A DNA stretch of 64,000 nt from Pholiota molesta (GCA_014925825.1 JACGCK010000064.1:1-64000); one strand, 5' to 3'. Positions 21,292-33,974 are shown, counted from the stretch's first letter. The notes: a model not told the origin generated them from the letters alone. Program-made: numbers and translations.

Positions 21292-22062
21292 CTATCTCTT
21301 CACATCAGCGATATATAAACTCAACATACCATACAGGGCACACTGGAGAACTGCCAGCCTATAGGTGTAAGCAGGTCCAAATTCATCCATTCTATCCTTG
21401 AATTTTCCAGATGCAAGAGTGTCATCAAATGGGACAAACATTGTATATGGATCTGTGATTTTCTGTTGGGTTGAAAGGCAGTTACTATCACATCCGCAAA
21501 TGTGAATGGGAATATCCTGCCAGTCAAAAAGCGAATGCCGAATATCAAACCCTCTATTCCGATATTTGTTTATCCAATCTGGTTTATTTGTACAGAGCTT
21601 TAAACCCTTTTTGGCAAGGGTGAGTTTGGGGTATAGGGATACAAAGTCAGCAGAACTGATAAAATTCATTGCAATGGTGAAAGGGAATCTGGTAACAGCA
21701 TGGTATACCCAAGGGGTTTCCAGGACAATAATATTGATAGAGCGAAGAGTACCGTCCACAAGATTTTCATGCTTGCTAACACTGCAGATATGATTGTTGT
21801 AATGGGAAGTATATGGATATTGTTGTTCGGAATACACTGCAGTATTTCTGTAGCCGCAGATGTCTTCGATCCATTGCCATATGGGTGATGGCTGAGGAGT
21901 ATCACTGGGTATAAATATATCCAGATCATTGGGTGTAAATAAGTTGGGGAATAGCACCAATAATGGATACGGCCCAGAGATAAAGGCCCAAGATTTATTG
22001 AGTTGGTCAATGAGGTTGGTCACAGAGCCAAGTCCAAAATGCGCAACAATTATTGATACCAC
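21292..22062 (-). CDS. Nucleotidyltransferase-like orphan protein
   Basis: A single 256-codon frame. Near the N-terminus it has AFISGPYPLLVLFPNLFTPNDLDIFIP, a G-[SP]-x(n)-DLDIxxP pattern like the active-site strand of NTase-fold proteins. Downstream are NFISSADFVSLYPKLTLAKKGL, RGFDI and a Cys-rich HICGCDSNC. Agaricomycetes hold many uncharacterised proteins of this look, often among transposons. The usual GS of the NTase motif reads GP here, so activity is doubtful. Flanked by the plus-strand orphan gene and the interrupted gene. Confidence 0.45.
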   Translation of the reverse strand: MVSIIVAHFGLGSVTNLIDQLNKSWAFISGPYPLLVLFPNLFTPNDLDIFIPSDTPQPSPIWQWIEDICGYRNTAVYSEQQYPYTSHYNNHICSVSKHENLVDGTLRSINIIVLETPWVYHAVTRFPFTIAMNFISSADFVSLYPKLTLAKKGLKLCTNKPDWINKYRNRGFDIRHSLFDWQDIPIHICGCDSNCLSTQQKITDPYTMFVPFDDTLASGKFKDRMDEFGPAYTYRLAVLQCALYGMLSLYIADVKR

Positions 22063-22620
22063 ATTGTGAAGATTTTGTTGAATTTCAAAGTATTGAGTTG
22101 ATCAGTGGAAATGTCTGTATATAGGCAGAATTACATTACACATTGAAGTATATAGACATTCACAAAAGCACAAGGACATACCAAAGTCCAGATCCATTGT
22201 AAGGGCTTGACACTGTCAAAGAGGGGGATACTTTAACACATTTGCAACATTGTTTAAATAGCTTTGGATTGCTTTCTTTATTAATAATACTGATGGAATC
22301 ACATTGCTATTATCTTCTCACTAAAAGTAACGGTCCCTGATTGTCTAATCTGTATATGCTATATTTATATCAAACATTGAATCAAGATTCTAATTAAAAA
22401 ACTGGACTTCTATTCTTATTTGATTTTCATAGGCTTATTATACTTAGGAGCCCTGGTTGGTAGCTTAGTAGCTCAGTAGCGATTAGCGAATCAACATCTT
22501 GTATTATGTTACTGGTACATCATAACATATCGCCATCTATAATACATTTCCTGAAGAAGGCAAATGCACTGACTATTAAGCATTTATTTTGTGATACATA
22601 AGAAAGTTGAAATTGAGATA

Positions 22621-24882
22621 CTAAATGACCACATTGTCTAATAAGCCTCTCTTAAATGCGCCTTGGAATTTGCATAATGCATGCTCAGCGAGAATAGTGT
22701 CATTTGGACCAAGACAAGCTATTTCTTCCTCTGTCAGTGTGTGGTCAATTAGAATGGAAGCCTTTCGAGCACCTTCTGCACATTTTATTGCTGGTAGTTT
22801 TGTGGATTTGGTTTTGCCCTTCCCCTTAGCTTTTCCTTTCCCTTTCCCAGTATTTCCAATCTGTCGTTCTTCATCTTCTTCTAGTGCAAGCAATGTAGTG
22901 GAACTGCGGGATGAACCACTGTCGATATTGAACATATATTCACCTATTTCCTCGTAATTAACCTGGGGAAAAACTCCAGTATAGGCGACATCGGCAACTA
23001 AGTGGAGAGTGCCGATGGATCCCAACTGCGGGAGTGGACGTCTCCCTCTCCCACCTGGGAGGTTGTAAAGCATGTCATATGTCTTGGAGAAAGTCGGGTG
23101 GTTTTTGGCTGCCGAATATTCCTCCCATCCTAGCTTGTGGATGTTCTCCCAATATACAGGTGCAAATGTTGAACTTCGGTTCGTGGGGTGACGTGTGCTC
23201 TTGTGTTGCATATGTATGCTTTGTCAAGGCTGCTGGTTTTGTCTTCCCAGTCTTCCAGGTTTTGAATACCATTTTATGTTCCTTCTTGAAGGGTGTATGA
23301 AGCGATACCGCTCTCCAAAGAACCACACTGAATAATCCTCCATTTGTTTGAATCCTTTCACCATAGTATGGACCTTGGGGTCCTTTAGTCCTTATGTGAT
23401 TTGTTGTGCATTCTCTGAATGGACTGCGCTCATTTGGAGCTTCAGCAATATACTTTTGGAGAGGGGTCATTTTGTCTGGGTCAATGTTCCCATACAAAAG
23501 GTCGGCAGCTTGGTGGATATATTGACAAAATATATATGCCCTCATTCTCCAAATATGGGTTTGTACATCTCCAAGAGGTGATGGTAACATGTTGCCATTG
23601 ATTGCATTGTAAACTGTGTACTTTTCTTGTGAAGTAGTGGTCCATTTTGACATCAAGAAATACACCTCTCATACAATCTTGGATTCCGTACTATCAGAAT
23701 TGGATAAAGGGTGTGTCATTAGTGCTGCTGCAAAGGGCTGCAATTGTTCCAATGTTGGTCGTGTGCTTGATGAGCAAATAATGCTGAACTTTTTGGCATC
23801 GATGAAGATGTTCCATGTCTCGTCCAGGGATAATATATGAGGCCCAAAATGTGTAAGCATAATATCAATCATCCATGTCTTCCATTGCTCTTTGCAGTTG
23901 AAAACACCGGTCCATTTGCACAATATATTGTGTATGATGTTCACCGTCCTCAGTCCTAGTTCCTCAGGGTTGAGGACGTATTCGCTTTGCCTTTTAACTG
24001 AACAACAATTCTCCCCCATTCCCATATCAATGCCAAAGGTGGCAGGATAGAATATCATTTTGTTGGATCTGTTTTCGATCATACCTTGAACCTTGCCCAT
24101 CAAGGATTGCAGCCAACGTACAGACTCTGGATAGTCACTGTCAGGATTGGCACACATGTAGTGACAAGTGGACATTGTCCAATCAATCCAGTGCATAATC
24201 ATAATATACGACCGCAATATGGACATTCGCGACAATTTGACATGCACCGCCGTAGATGCCTCTTGTCCTTTGAGACTATTCAGGTTCCTTGCAATGGCGA
24301 TTATATGCTGAAGGGCGCCTGCTGGTTGGTTGATTAATAAACAGTTGACAGATTTTGCATGCACCTCTACTTGAGTAAATGTAAGAGACAGTTTGTCTTC
24401 AGCATTGTTCTTAATGCCCATAATTGCTCATTCAAGTCTTTGAATGTCAGACACCATATTCGATAATGAGAATTCATTCAGGATCACATAGTCTACATGA
24501 ATATGTTATAGTGAACCTTCATTCCATTACGCGAATCATACCTTTCCAATATGTATGATATGCCTCCAGAGCCTTGGAGTTGCTATTGCTTGGTGTTGGG
24601 CTGTTCTCGCGAGACGTGTCACTGTTCTCGCAAGGTGCTACCCTGTTTTTGCTCAGCATCAGGCTGTTCTCCTTGCTCAATGGCGTGTACTCCCTTATTG
24701 CCTGGCTGTCCTTGTGCGGTGTTTCCATTCGGCCAGCATCATGTAGCAGCATGCTGGATGCTTCATCTGCATCTTGTACGGATTCATTGCCATCATTGGT
24801 GACCCGAGCATGCGAAGAAGTTGGATGTGGGGGCATAGCAATAAAATCTAGTATCTGCTTTGTGGATTTGTGAAGATAAGTA
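22621..24882 (-). pseudogene. 3' part of a gene split by the 14.9-kb transposon
   Basis: Continuation of the gene that starts at 42,339. Exons read FIAMPPHPTSSHARVTNDG (next to the insertion), an acidic Ser-rich stretch, then a long exon (24,421-23,669) with SVRWLQSLMGKVQGMIENR and KEQWKTWMIDIMLTHFGPH, another with MWRMRAYIF-type helices (23,665-23,210) and a last exon with YWENIHKLGWEEYSAAK, LPQLGSIGTLHLVADVAY and a Gly/Lys repeat (GKGKGKAKGKGKTKS), stopping at 22,621. The family is unknown to me; the layout (helical repeat region, GK-rich linker) recalls expanded orphan proteins of Agaricomycetes. The frame changes near 23,200 without a clear intron. Because the 5' part now lies beyond the transposon, this piece cannot make the full protein. 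Confidence 0.6.
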
Positions 24883-24899
24883 CATCAGGAAAAACACTT
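24883..24899 (+). repeat. Left terminal inverted repeat (17 bp)
   Basis: CATCAGGAAAAACACTT, identical to the reverse complement of 39756-39772. Preceded by TA. Confidence 0.9.
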
Positions 24900-25085
24900 T
24901 TGATTGCAGCTAGCTTTAGGACAGTCACCTGATGGTCACATGTTACAGGGCTTCTTTGGTACTCTAAGCTTCACTAGGTTGCCCCATCAGATGCTAACAC
25001 GTCACAGGGCTTCTTTGGCACTCTAAGTCGCACTGGGCTGCTCTGGGACTCCCTGACCATTCCTAAGGTGCTCTGGTTTCCATAC
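24900..25085. repeat. Left subterminal repeats
   Basis: ACAGGGCTTCTTTGG-ACTCTAAG occurs twice about 60 bp apart, followed by related CTGGGCTGCTCTGGGACTCC units. Such arrays near the ends usually bind the transposase in CACTA-type elements. Confidence 0.7.
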
Positions 25086-25153
25086 TCTATTTTGTATATA
25101 AATGTGTTTATATAGTAAATTATTACTACTAAATAGCAACAAAATAGCAAGAA

Positions 25154-28100
25154 CTAATATATCGTCTGATAGGAGTAATGATTAAGCCAATTATTGACCA
25201 AGAACGAATGACACTTGTCTAAAATATTGCTGGAATTTAGTTCACCGGAATTGAGCTCTCGTTCATGTCCTTCAAAGATAGGAAACAGCATACAACTTTG
25301 GCGAATAGAAGAAAGTGGAATAATAGCACCTTGAACACGTCCTTGACTGTCTTTGGCTTTTGATATTTTGTACATTCCATGTTTTCGATCAGCGATTAGA
25401 GACTGTCGGGTGTACCATTCAACATACGCCAAAGGACCTTTAGGCCATTTTGATGGAGCATGTATCTGACTACCAGGAAGGTTGATAGACTTTGGAAGAG
25501 AAAATATGACTTTGACTCTTCCGACTCATGTACCTATACAAAGAAATTAGAAGGTAATTTATCTGAATAATATAAATACAGACCTTCCATACCCGTCGCC
25601 TCTGCTTTGTCATTGTCTAGCACAATAACGGTGTCAAATTGACCTTCTGGGAGTGTTCGTGAAATAGGAGAGGCTCTAACAAGGTCGTTTTCCTCTTCAT
25701 CATCTTGAAGTGACACAGGATGGAAGCGGAACATGTTGTATACGTCAACATGGGAGATGGGTAAAGGTGTTGAGTCTAATGTTCGGTTAGGTATGGATCC
25801 CGTATTGAGAAAAGAATTGAAAAACTGTCTTAGGTGACGGCTGAAATATGGGGCTTTATGAAGATTTTCGATCAGAGTGATCGGTCGCTGAGGATAATTT
25901 GGGGCTTTAGCAATAGATATGGGTAATTTTTGGCAAGACCTTTTGGAGTAGTGTGTTGATTCTCAGAACTAGAAGTAACAATATTATTCAAGTAGGTGAT
26001 TTTCTCTTGACGTGAAAGCCATCGGACCATTTGTGGAAATTCATCGCGTTGATTTGTAGCTCGCCATCCATTCTTGGCAAAGTCGATATGAAGACGCTCG
26101 AACATCTCTGTGTTGTAGTTATCGGTGGTTCCAAATAGCTCTATGGATTCGACGTAGTGAAGGAGGGAGTGAATTTTAGGAAGATTGAAATGTGAACGAG
26201 CTTCGACAGTGATAAAAAACTGTTTGTGCTGTGAAAGTCCTTGAGCGCATTTTTCATGTAATCAAGTGTCTCGGTGCTATGTGTCGAATACTGTGCAAGA
26301 TATATGAAGTCCAAAAGCACCTTTACAGCTTGGATTCCGGGTGAAGGCATTATACCGACAAGGCAGCCTAAAAGAATCTTGGCCATGTTCTTGTGCTCGC
26401 TTCCTGATATTTGAGAGAGGGCTGAGATGCCGTTTTTGAAGTGTCGTAGCCCAAAGCCAGGAGGAAGTGCTCGGATACGTTTATCGATCTCCTTTGCACC
26501 AACACAGCTTTGACACCAGGAAACAAGATGCTTGAAGATGCCTTGGTAGAGCTGGTGGAGAACATCGGGAGTAATACAGTTATGAATATCTGTATAAGGA
26601 AAGCCAGTCCAGAATGGTGAAAATACGCCACCCATAACGTCGTTTTGCATGCATTCTTTATGGAAGGGGCCCAACTGTTGTTTCGAGTTCTTGAGTGCAG
26701 TTTTTATAACTGTTTCAGTCCAATTCTTGTTGCACTTTTTGCTTGGTTTCGGATTTTGAAGGTGGTCGCTAGAGCACAGGCACTTTGGACAAGTACCATA
26801 TTTTGAACACGTCACAAGACACTGTTCTGGGTAGTCGGCGACATAGCAGGTAAGGATAGGATGTACACGGCGAACATCACCATTACTGCTCTCCATAAGG
26901 ACACCATCTACGCCTGCTTTCTTGAGTGGCTCTAAGATAATTCGCATTGACTCATGGAAAAGCCGCTGGACTCGAGAGCAATACTCAAGTTCGGAGAGTT
27001 GGGAGCGATTGGGCTTGTCGACAGAAAGATATCCAATAAGAATGCAACCATTCTTGCTAGGCTTTCGACGTATGGCCTTTGGCAGATTTCCAATCGTGAG
27101 ATATAAGGGATAGGCGGATTTATTGCCAGATAATTTTGTTAATAGGGTTTTGTCTGTCGCGGCGATAACAGGGGCTACAGTAGCACCCTCAGGTAATTTG
27201 CTCTAATAGACCATAAAACATAAGCTTATCAACTATGTGATGAACACGAAGAGAAAACATACCTGTAATACTTGCCACCACTTTCCTGAATACATTTCGG
27301 AAAATATGCTGACTGGCCCGGTTGCGATTTGTCGGAATAAATTTTCTTTGGTGAATAGACCAAATGTTCAGCATTTGCGGGGTCTCTCCATAGACTCCGA
27401 ATGGCCTCAATAGGGTCTCTATATCGTATTGTGAATTTTTCTTCTGGGCGATCATCGAAGCTGAGAACTTCGGTTTTCCAATCCCCAGCGCGGTCTGGGA
27501 GCGAATCAACCTTTTGATACATGGCACGAACGTTGTGGAAAAATAGGCCAAGCTTTTCAGTAACCTATAAAGGCATAAGATTTAGACATCAGACAACGAA
27601 TAACAAAATATAGCGGCTTACCCCAGGAATAGATAAAAACCGATTAAACGCCTTCTGACCAGGCCCATTTTTTACCGCCCATTCTGCAACCCTCCAATCA
27701 AGCTCAGACGTAAAGGGATGATAGGGAGATTTGTCTTTTGTTCCGTCTTCCATTTCAGTATCGCCATCCCTGTCACATGTTTCCATTCTATCGTTTGGGT
27801 TCATATCGCTGGAAGGCTGTTTGAAGAAAACTCTGCCTGCTGTTGGGTGTTCGACAACAAAGCGTGTATCATCTTCGTCATCCAGTGCACGGTAGAGGTT
27901 TGGATTGTTCCAGTTCTGCGACCTAGCAGCTTGTGTTGCTGGTCCAGGGCCAGCTTGACCTTCCTGTGGTATATGAGCTTCTGGCGGCAAGAGCACAAAT
28001 TGTCGCGCTCAATATCATGTGAAGGATCAGGATCATCGTCGTTGGTGTCTTCAAAGGGTGGAGGCCAAACAAGAGGGTCATCTAAAAAAGTGGCGGGCTC

Positions 28101-28277
28101 TGTTGAATCGGCTGAGACGTTGGATTGTTCTATCACAGTGAGTTCGCGGTTTTTGCCCTTCCGATACCATTTGCATGACTTTGCGGCAGAAAGATGGCAA
28201 TTTAGGCCTTGAGCAGTGGGGAATGTTTTGGAGCAAGCAGGGCACTCGATGATAGTGTCATCAAAATAGCGAGGCAT
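25154..28277 (-). CDS. Plavaka-like DDE transposase
   Basis: Predicted transposase moving the surrounding element. The N-terminus (MPRYFDDTIIECPACSKTFP... CHLSAAKSCKWYRKGK) is the C2H2-type finger of Plavaka proteins. The core follows: SELDWRVAEWAVKNGPG, VDSLPDRAGDWKTEVLSF, then the catalytic regions: APVIAATDKT (first Asp, about 27,165), CITPDVLHQLYQGIFKH (second Asp, about 26,560) and YNTEMFERLHIDFAKNGWR (Glu, about 26,107). Cys-rich TCSKYGTCPKC lies between. At least four introns. The frame breaks three times, each as if one base were missing (about 28,003; the A4 run at 27,301-27,304; about 26,228). All three catalytic residues and the terminal exons (to 25,154) are present, so the protein may be intact in reality. 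Confidence 0.85.
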
Positions 28278-28466
28278 ATTATTGCAGTGGAAACGTCGTC
28301 AAGGGAGTAATTGTGATAAGTGGTTGAAATAAAGAATGGATTTCGTACTAGCATTCTATCACCGTCTCTATTTACATCTGTGGATTTCCAGATAATTATA
28401 AGCTGAAATCTAAACCATATTTCCCTGTCATGTCAATGAGTATAGAATTCCACATAGACGCGGAGA

Positions 28467-29333
28467 TTAGCAGGCAAACTTACTATAGACCCTCTTCAAT
28501 GCTTTCCATTCTTTTACGATATGACTATGTTCTTCATCGCATCGTTTAAGAGCCTTGATAACCTTTTTTGACCTTCCATTTACTAGTAGAGACTTGTGAG
28601 AGAGGTTTTTGCGTTTGAAACGGAAGTGGAGGTGCTTGCTAAATATTAATGTGAAATGTTTCCGGAGGGTTCGTATTCCTTGCTGGTCCAAGTTTGGGTA
28701 TTTGTGGACAGTCGGCTTGAGTTCAAGGCCTGGCGCAAGAATTGAGATTGTGCGTTGAGGCTGGCTGAAGTAAGATAGATGAGGTGACGGAAGCAGCTGG
28801 GAACAACGCTGGGATAATCTTGCCAGCGGCTGTCATAAATATATTAGAGTCTAAATTCATCGAAATAAAATGAACAGAACCTTACAGATGAAGGAAATTC
28901 ACGGTTCACACGAGGTGGGGCTCTGTTGCGGGCAATGTAGTATTTGGACATGCTTGAGAAATCCCAAGGTTTTGGTGATAGTATTTTCCTTGTCGACGTA
29001 CTCATCTAGAAATAGACATAAGCATGGCGCCTAGGAATTATAAATTAAACTACTTAGACAGACCGTGAGTGACAGATCTTCAGAGGGCGCTATTGGCGTG
29101 GAAGGTATGTGTTTTGGGAGAGGATACCCTTCGGGTGGACAGTCTGAGGGTAGACTTGGTGGTGGACTTGGACTCTGAGTCTTGCCACCCTTTGGACTTT
29201 CTATAGGCATAGCTAACTGCCAGATAATATACTTACTTGGTCAATATTTCAGAAAGTTAGAACAATAACTCACTTCTATTTCCTCATCAACGGATGTTGG
29301 TATTATCGTTGGAGAAAATACCGGTTTCTGCAT
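28467..29333 (-). CDS. Hypothetical protein beside the transposase
   Basis: Unknown function. Starts MQKPVFSPTIIPTSVDEEIE, continues through a Pro/Ser-rich exon (SPKGGKTQSPSPPPSLPSD), MSTSTRKILSPKPWDFSS, and ends in a basic segment (KHLHFRFKRKNLSHKSLLVN, KVIKALKRCDEEHSHIVKEW) with stop at 28,467. Several 50-60-nt introns. It lies directly upstream of the transposase on the same strand and could be the second, DNA-binding ORF often carried by CACTA-type elements, but I see no recognisable domain. Exon joins are tentative. Confidence 0.4.
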
Positions 29334-29507
29334 TGCTGCCTTAGTGCTAGATCCAAGTTGAACTTAGTGTTGTCGACAACGTTGTAGGTTACACGTGACT
29401 TACTACATGTGACTTATTCTGTTGATCGTTGATGATTCTCTGGCGCGTCGCATTTATCACATTGCATGTGCTAACACGACACGACTTTTGTTTAGATGGA
29501 ATGTGGG

Positions 29508-29562
29508 ACATGGATTGTGGGAGAGCGGATCCAGCTTGGATCCGCTCTCCCACAATCCATGT
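29508..29562. repeat. Perfect 26-bp palindrome
   Basis: Arms 29508-29533 and 29537-29562 are exact inverted copies (ACATGGATTGTGGGAGAGCG... ) separated by GCT. The DNA could extrude as a cruciform and the RNA would form an uninterrupted 26-bp stem. Confidence 0.95.
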
Positions 29563-29740
29563 AGACCCTGACACCTGAAGTCCGATCAGGCAAGTATGAA
29601 TCGTTATCATCTTTCAATATCTTGAGCTCACCCATGTCCTTTAGATTGTGACCAACCCAAATCAAATCCTTTTCGCCCAAGTACAATGATCGGACCGCGT
29701 GAGTAGTTTCCTTTCTTTCCTCTCAACATAATTCACTAAT

Positions 29741-30750
29741 TCATGACACCAGATAGCTGCTCTGATCGTCTCGCCCTCCTCAAAGAAGTCGCCGGCACAA
29801 AGGTCTACGAGCAGCACTGCAGTGAATGCCGCCGTCATTCCATCCCGTTCCCTCCACCAACCACCACGCAAGCCGGCCCCATTTCGATGACCACACTGTT
29901 TTCGAATGGCCTTCCATCCTCCACCCCCCATCCTTCCAAAGCTGATGCCGCCGATTTCGAACCAGATAAAGGCCGTTGTCACCCCAGAGGAACGAAAGCG
30001 GCTCGATATCGAGTACAAGGCCGCGATGGCCAGCATTAAGCAGCTGGCCAACGACCATTATCAGGCCGAACTGGAGAAGGAGCGCAATCAATGGCGGTGG
30101 ATAGCGGGGGAACCTATGTTGCCGGGCTGGTGGTATCTTGATGGCCATGATCAGCACTATCCAACGAATCAAGAGCCACGTTATCCTGCACAAGACAGTG
30201 GTATTCCACGTCCTCCACCTCCAAGAGCACCTTATGGCGGTGATGATAGGAATTACGTTCCTCCAGCCAGTGCGCCTCCTGGTTCTCGCCCATCTTCCTC
30301 ATGTCCTTACGAAGATCGAGACTACCACACCCCACTGCCTGCTGTTCGTTCTCCGGTGCCTCCACAATCGCCTTACGGTGATAACTACGATAATTCATAT
30401 GGACCACCTCCCGCGCGGCATGTCAACACAAAGGCTCTTCAGTTATGACGATCGCAGGCGCGAAGGTTGGGACAGGCCCGATAGAGAAGGACTTTGGGAT
30501 GACGATCGAGATCATCGTGATAGAGATCGCGAGCCACCGTACATTAGAGGCGAGTGAGATCGGGAGCGAGACCGCGAGCACGAGCGCCTTGACTGGGAGC
30601 GCAAACGGGAGAGAGAACGCGACCGCGATCCATACCCTGATGCCCGTGGCGTCAGCGCCATCCGCTCTGCATCTACCTCGACGACGAATGCGGTTTGCAC
30701 CCCCCCGCCAGCCCTCCTCCGCCCAACGCGAGCTTCCTCCGCTTTTTAGA
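29741..30750 (+). pseudogene. Decayed gene for an RD/RE-rich protein
   Basis: Coding character is strong but spread over frames: LDIEYKAAMASIKQLANDHY and QAELEKERNQWRW near 30,000-30,100, a Pro-rich region, then SYDDRRREGWDRPDREG with DDDRDHRDRDREPPY, an in-frame TGA at about 30,557 and DRERDREHERLDWERKRERE directly after it in the same frame. The in-frame TGA in an RD run (consistent with CGA to TGA) plus a frame change near 30,430 argue for a pseudogene. It may be a host gene captured by the transposon. The GC content is higher than the transposase region. Function unknown. Confidence 0.45.
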
Positions 30751-31513
30751 GGATGTTCTCCCCTCGTTGGCCAATTCCACCCTCCGCATTTGCCAGCGCC
30801 CAATAATTCCAACGACGATGCCCGTGGTGCCGTCACGACCGCATGTCATTGTGGCCTGATGGATCGACTTTGCTCGGCACCACTGGACCCCCATCCTCTA
30901 CATCTATTCGTTCAAGCCTGATGTTGGCTACGTCGTCCATGTAATGTTAACCCTATGATGGTTTACTACATGCCCAGCGCCTACATTCGACATCGAAACC
31001 GTCGAACGATCATCGCACATTGTTGGCTTCCTCTCATGCTATCTGCATGTGCATCCGTCTAAGTTAATGAAGCTATTTCTTTCGCTGCTATCGAAGGATT
31101 CTCGGAGGATATGCCTATAATCCTGGCCGGCTGTTTGGACAAACTAGTGCGACTTGTAAGTTCATATCTTTTTCTCTTACTGGGTTATACTCATTCTGTC
31201 CAAAACTTTAGGTACAGCAATCCATCCACCTCGAGCGCCCTATTTACCCAGTTGCCGTGGCCTACATCTTTGCATTAGCACCCAGTGTCCGTTGCTGGCC
31301 CGCTGCTCAAACCCTCCTCCAAACATCGCAGCAGCAGCGGCCGCTCTGATACTTGCATTGTCCGCTTTGTAAATTTCTACCGAGGGCGATTTCGACAATG
31401 AGGTCCAGAGAACGAGGAAGGAGAAGAGCTGTCGCTCTCGCCACCTGCGGCATCAGCCCATCCAATGCCTCAGCGCCTACATTCGACATCGAAGCTGTCG
31501 ACAACCTCCTCCC

Positions 31514-31946
31514 ATGTCGTCAAGTCACCCGGCCCCATTTCCTCAGACATCCCAGTTCAGCATGCCGTCACCTTCAGAGAGAAACGGTGCTACTTCTACT
31601 TCATCTGCTTGGAACGGAGCTGGTTTCACCTGGTCGAACTCCATGAAACCTACCTCTTCGGCAACTTCTGCAACGTCGGCACCTTCTTCACGCACGCCAA
31701 ACAGTACTCAGGCTCCTAAACCTGCGATGAATATACCTCCTCAAAGCAAACCTCATAATGAGTCTTTCAGCCCAGGCTCGTATCCTGCTGGATCCTCGCC
31801 TCATTCTTCTCCCCGAGTTCATGAATGCCCAGCAGGAGAAATTCCGATGCTCGTCACTTGGTGTCCAGCCATCAAGAGATAGTTCTTGTAAGTGTATATC
31901 ATTGTATTTATTTCTAAACTATCTTATCTTTTTATTCAAACTCTTA
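31514..31946 (+). pseudogene. Ser/Pro-rich coding fragment
   Basis: SSHPAPFPQTSQFSMPSPSE and PKPAMNIPPQSKPHNESFSP read as low-complexity protein, then EFMNAQQEKFRCSSLGVQP in another frame after a break near 31,820. It is followed by an intron-like segment (31,889-31,947) that recurs at about 32,501-32,554. Probably the distal part of the same decayed gene. Confidence 0.35.
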
Positions 31947-32794
31947 GAATATTCATGATGACTTCCGAGGGCGCAAAGGCCGTGAAGAAGAGAAACATCA
32001 ATTAGTATAATGTAAGGTTTTCTTGTCTCATCCATTGTACACCAGTGTATTTTTTCTAATTATTCATCTATTTTAGACTTCCGAGGGCGCAAAGGCCGCG
32101 AAGAAGATGAACGGCCTTCAAAATGTCGACGAACGGCGGCCGCGTCGACAATCTCTCGCTCAGCATATGCTCATTCTCTGACTCACTGAGGACTCAAAAT
32201 GTTGCCATACTCGCTTGCACTGCCAGCTGCACCTCGACGACGACGAGGACACGGATGCCGACATCTCGACACCGCCCTCAGGCCATTGGCAAGACATCGA
32301 CATCTCGAACGTCGACCAAAGGCCGCCAATGTCTCAAAACGTCAACGAACACCCTTCAAGGTCAATGAACATCCACCGCTGCTGCAACTCCTGCTGCGGC
32401 TGCGGCAGCTCCTGTCGCCGTTGTAGATAGTTCTTGTAGGTATGTATTCTCAGATGTCTACTATTCATCATATGAGATCTAATATTTATGCATCATCTAG
32501 TGTATATCATTGTATTTATTTCTAAACTATTGTATCTCTTTATTCAGACTCTAGAGTCAATAGTCAGGAAAAACAAGGGTACAAAGAAGAATAGTACGCC
32601 ACTTGATAAATGCCATCTCCGCTACCCAGCCCCCAAGTTTCACACCCGGAACTGGGTGCTGGAAGCAAAGGTGGCGCCTGCATTTATCCAGCTCCTCCCA
32701 GTTCTTCCCAAACCCAACGCCCACTGCTGGCATCCCAACGAGCTGCTCGAATGAATCGAGTCGCGCTTAGCAGAACTCGAGGAGGAGAAGGAGG

Positions 32795-33564
32795 TGAATG
32801 TTCGTGAACACTTACGAGGGTGCAAAGGCAGCGAAGAAGACTTTGATTAGCTAGTATGTTTTTAACATTTTCTCCCTATTCTAAACTTGCTTATTCTATC
32901 TTAGTGAATGTTCGCGAACACTTACGAGGGTGCAAAGGCAGCGAAGAAGACTTTGATTAGCTAGTATGTTTTTAACATTTTCTCCCTATTCTAAACTTGC
33001 TTATTCGATCTTAGTGAATGTTCGCAAACACTTACGAGGGCGCAAAGGCAGCGAAGAAGACTTTGATTAGCTAGTATGTTTTTAACATTTTCTCCCTATT
33101 CTAAACTTGCTTATTCGATCTTAGTGAATGTTCGCAAACACTTACGAGGGCGCAAAGGCAGCGAAGAAGACTTTGATTAGCTAGTATGTTTTTAACATTT
33201 TCTCCCTATTCTAAACTTGCTTATTCGATCTTAGTGAATGTTCGCGAACACTTACAAGGGTGCAAAGGCAGCGAAGAAGACTTTGATTAGCTAGTATGTT
33301 TTTAACATTTTCTCCCTATTTTAAACTTGCTTATTCTATCTTAGTGAATGTTCGCGAACACTTACGAGGGCGCAAAGGCAGCGAAGAAGACTTTGATTAG
33401 CTAGTATGTTTTTAACATTTTCTCCCTATTTTAAACTTGCTTATTCTATCTTAGTGAATGTTCGCGAACACTTACGAGGGTGCAAAGGCAGCGAAGAAGA
33501 CGTCTTAGAACATTCTCGAATACTTATGAGGGTGCAAAGGCCGCGAAGAAGATGTTAATCAGCC
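32795..33564. repeat. 110-bp minisatellite, seven regular copies, intron-containing unit
   Basis: Unit starts (TGAATGTTCG) are at 32795, 32905, 33015, 33125, 33235, 33345 and 33455: exactly 110 bp each time. A degenerate eighth copy follows at about 33,510. Each unit has a 59-nt exon-like part that can read TYEGAKAAKKTLIS and a 51-nt part with GTATGT at its start, CTAAAC or TTAAAC near the end and TTAG at the end, i.e. an intron. Older relatives (CCGAGGGCGCAAAGG...AAGAAG) occur at 31,961 and 32,079. Confidence 0.95.
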
Positions 33565-33974
33565 AGTACGTCTTCAGGTGTTTTCTCTCTTTTCTAAACT
33601 TATAATTTCCAAGGGTGCAAATGCAAAGCCCATGAATGAGGAGAAATATGCAGCATACAAATATGACAGACGATAGCACCGTGCCTGGTTCGGGGCTATT
33701 TGTCATCCAGGATTTTACGGGCCGTTGACAGCTGCTGTCATTACGGTTCGTCTGCATCGCTTGGACCTCTTTATTCATGACGTCCTTCATTGTTTCTGTT
33801 ACAGACATTGCTATACTCCACAAGGCACTGCTTGCGACTGGCCTCGATACAGTTGAACATCAATTACTGGCACGCAAGCTTTATTCCGCCCTTCCGGTTC
33901 TTCGTACAGATGCGAGTTCGGAATCTAATGCCATATCCATCTATGTTACTTGCAGCTGCAACTCCACATTTTCT

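Noticed and set aside
22625..22957. Plus-strand frame opposite the GK-rich exon
   Set aside because: Phe/Pro/Leu-rich mirror of the GKGKGK repeat on the minus strand.
32795..33564. CRISPR-like regular spacing
   Set aside because: The repeat is a 110-bp tandem array without variable spacers, and the DNA is eukaryotic.
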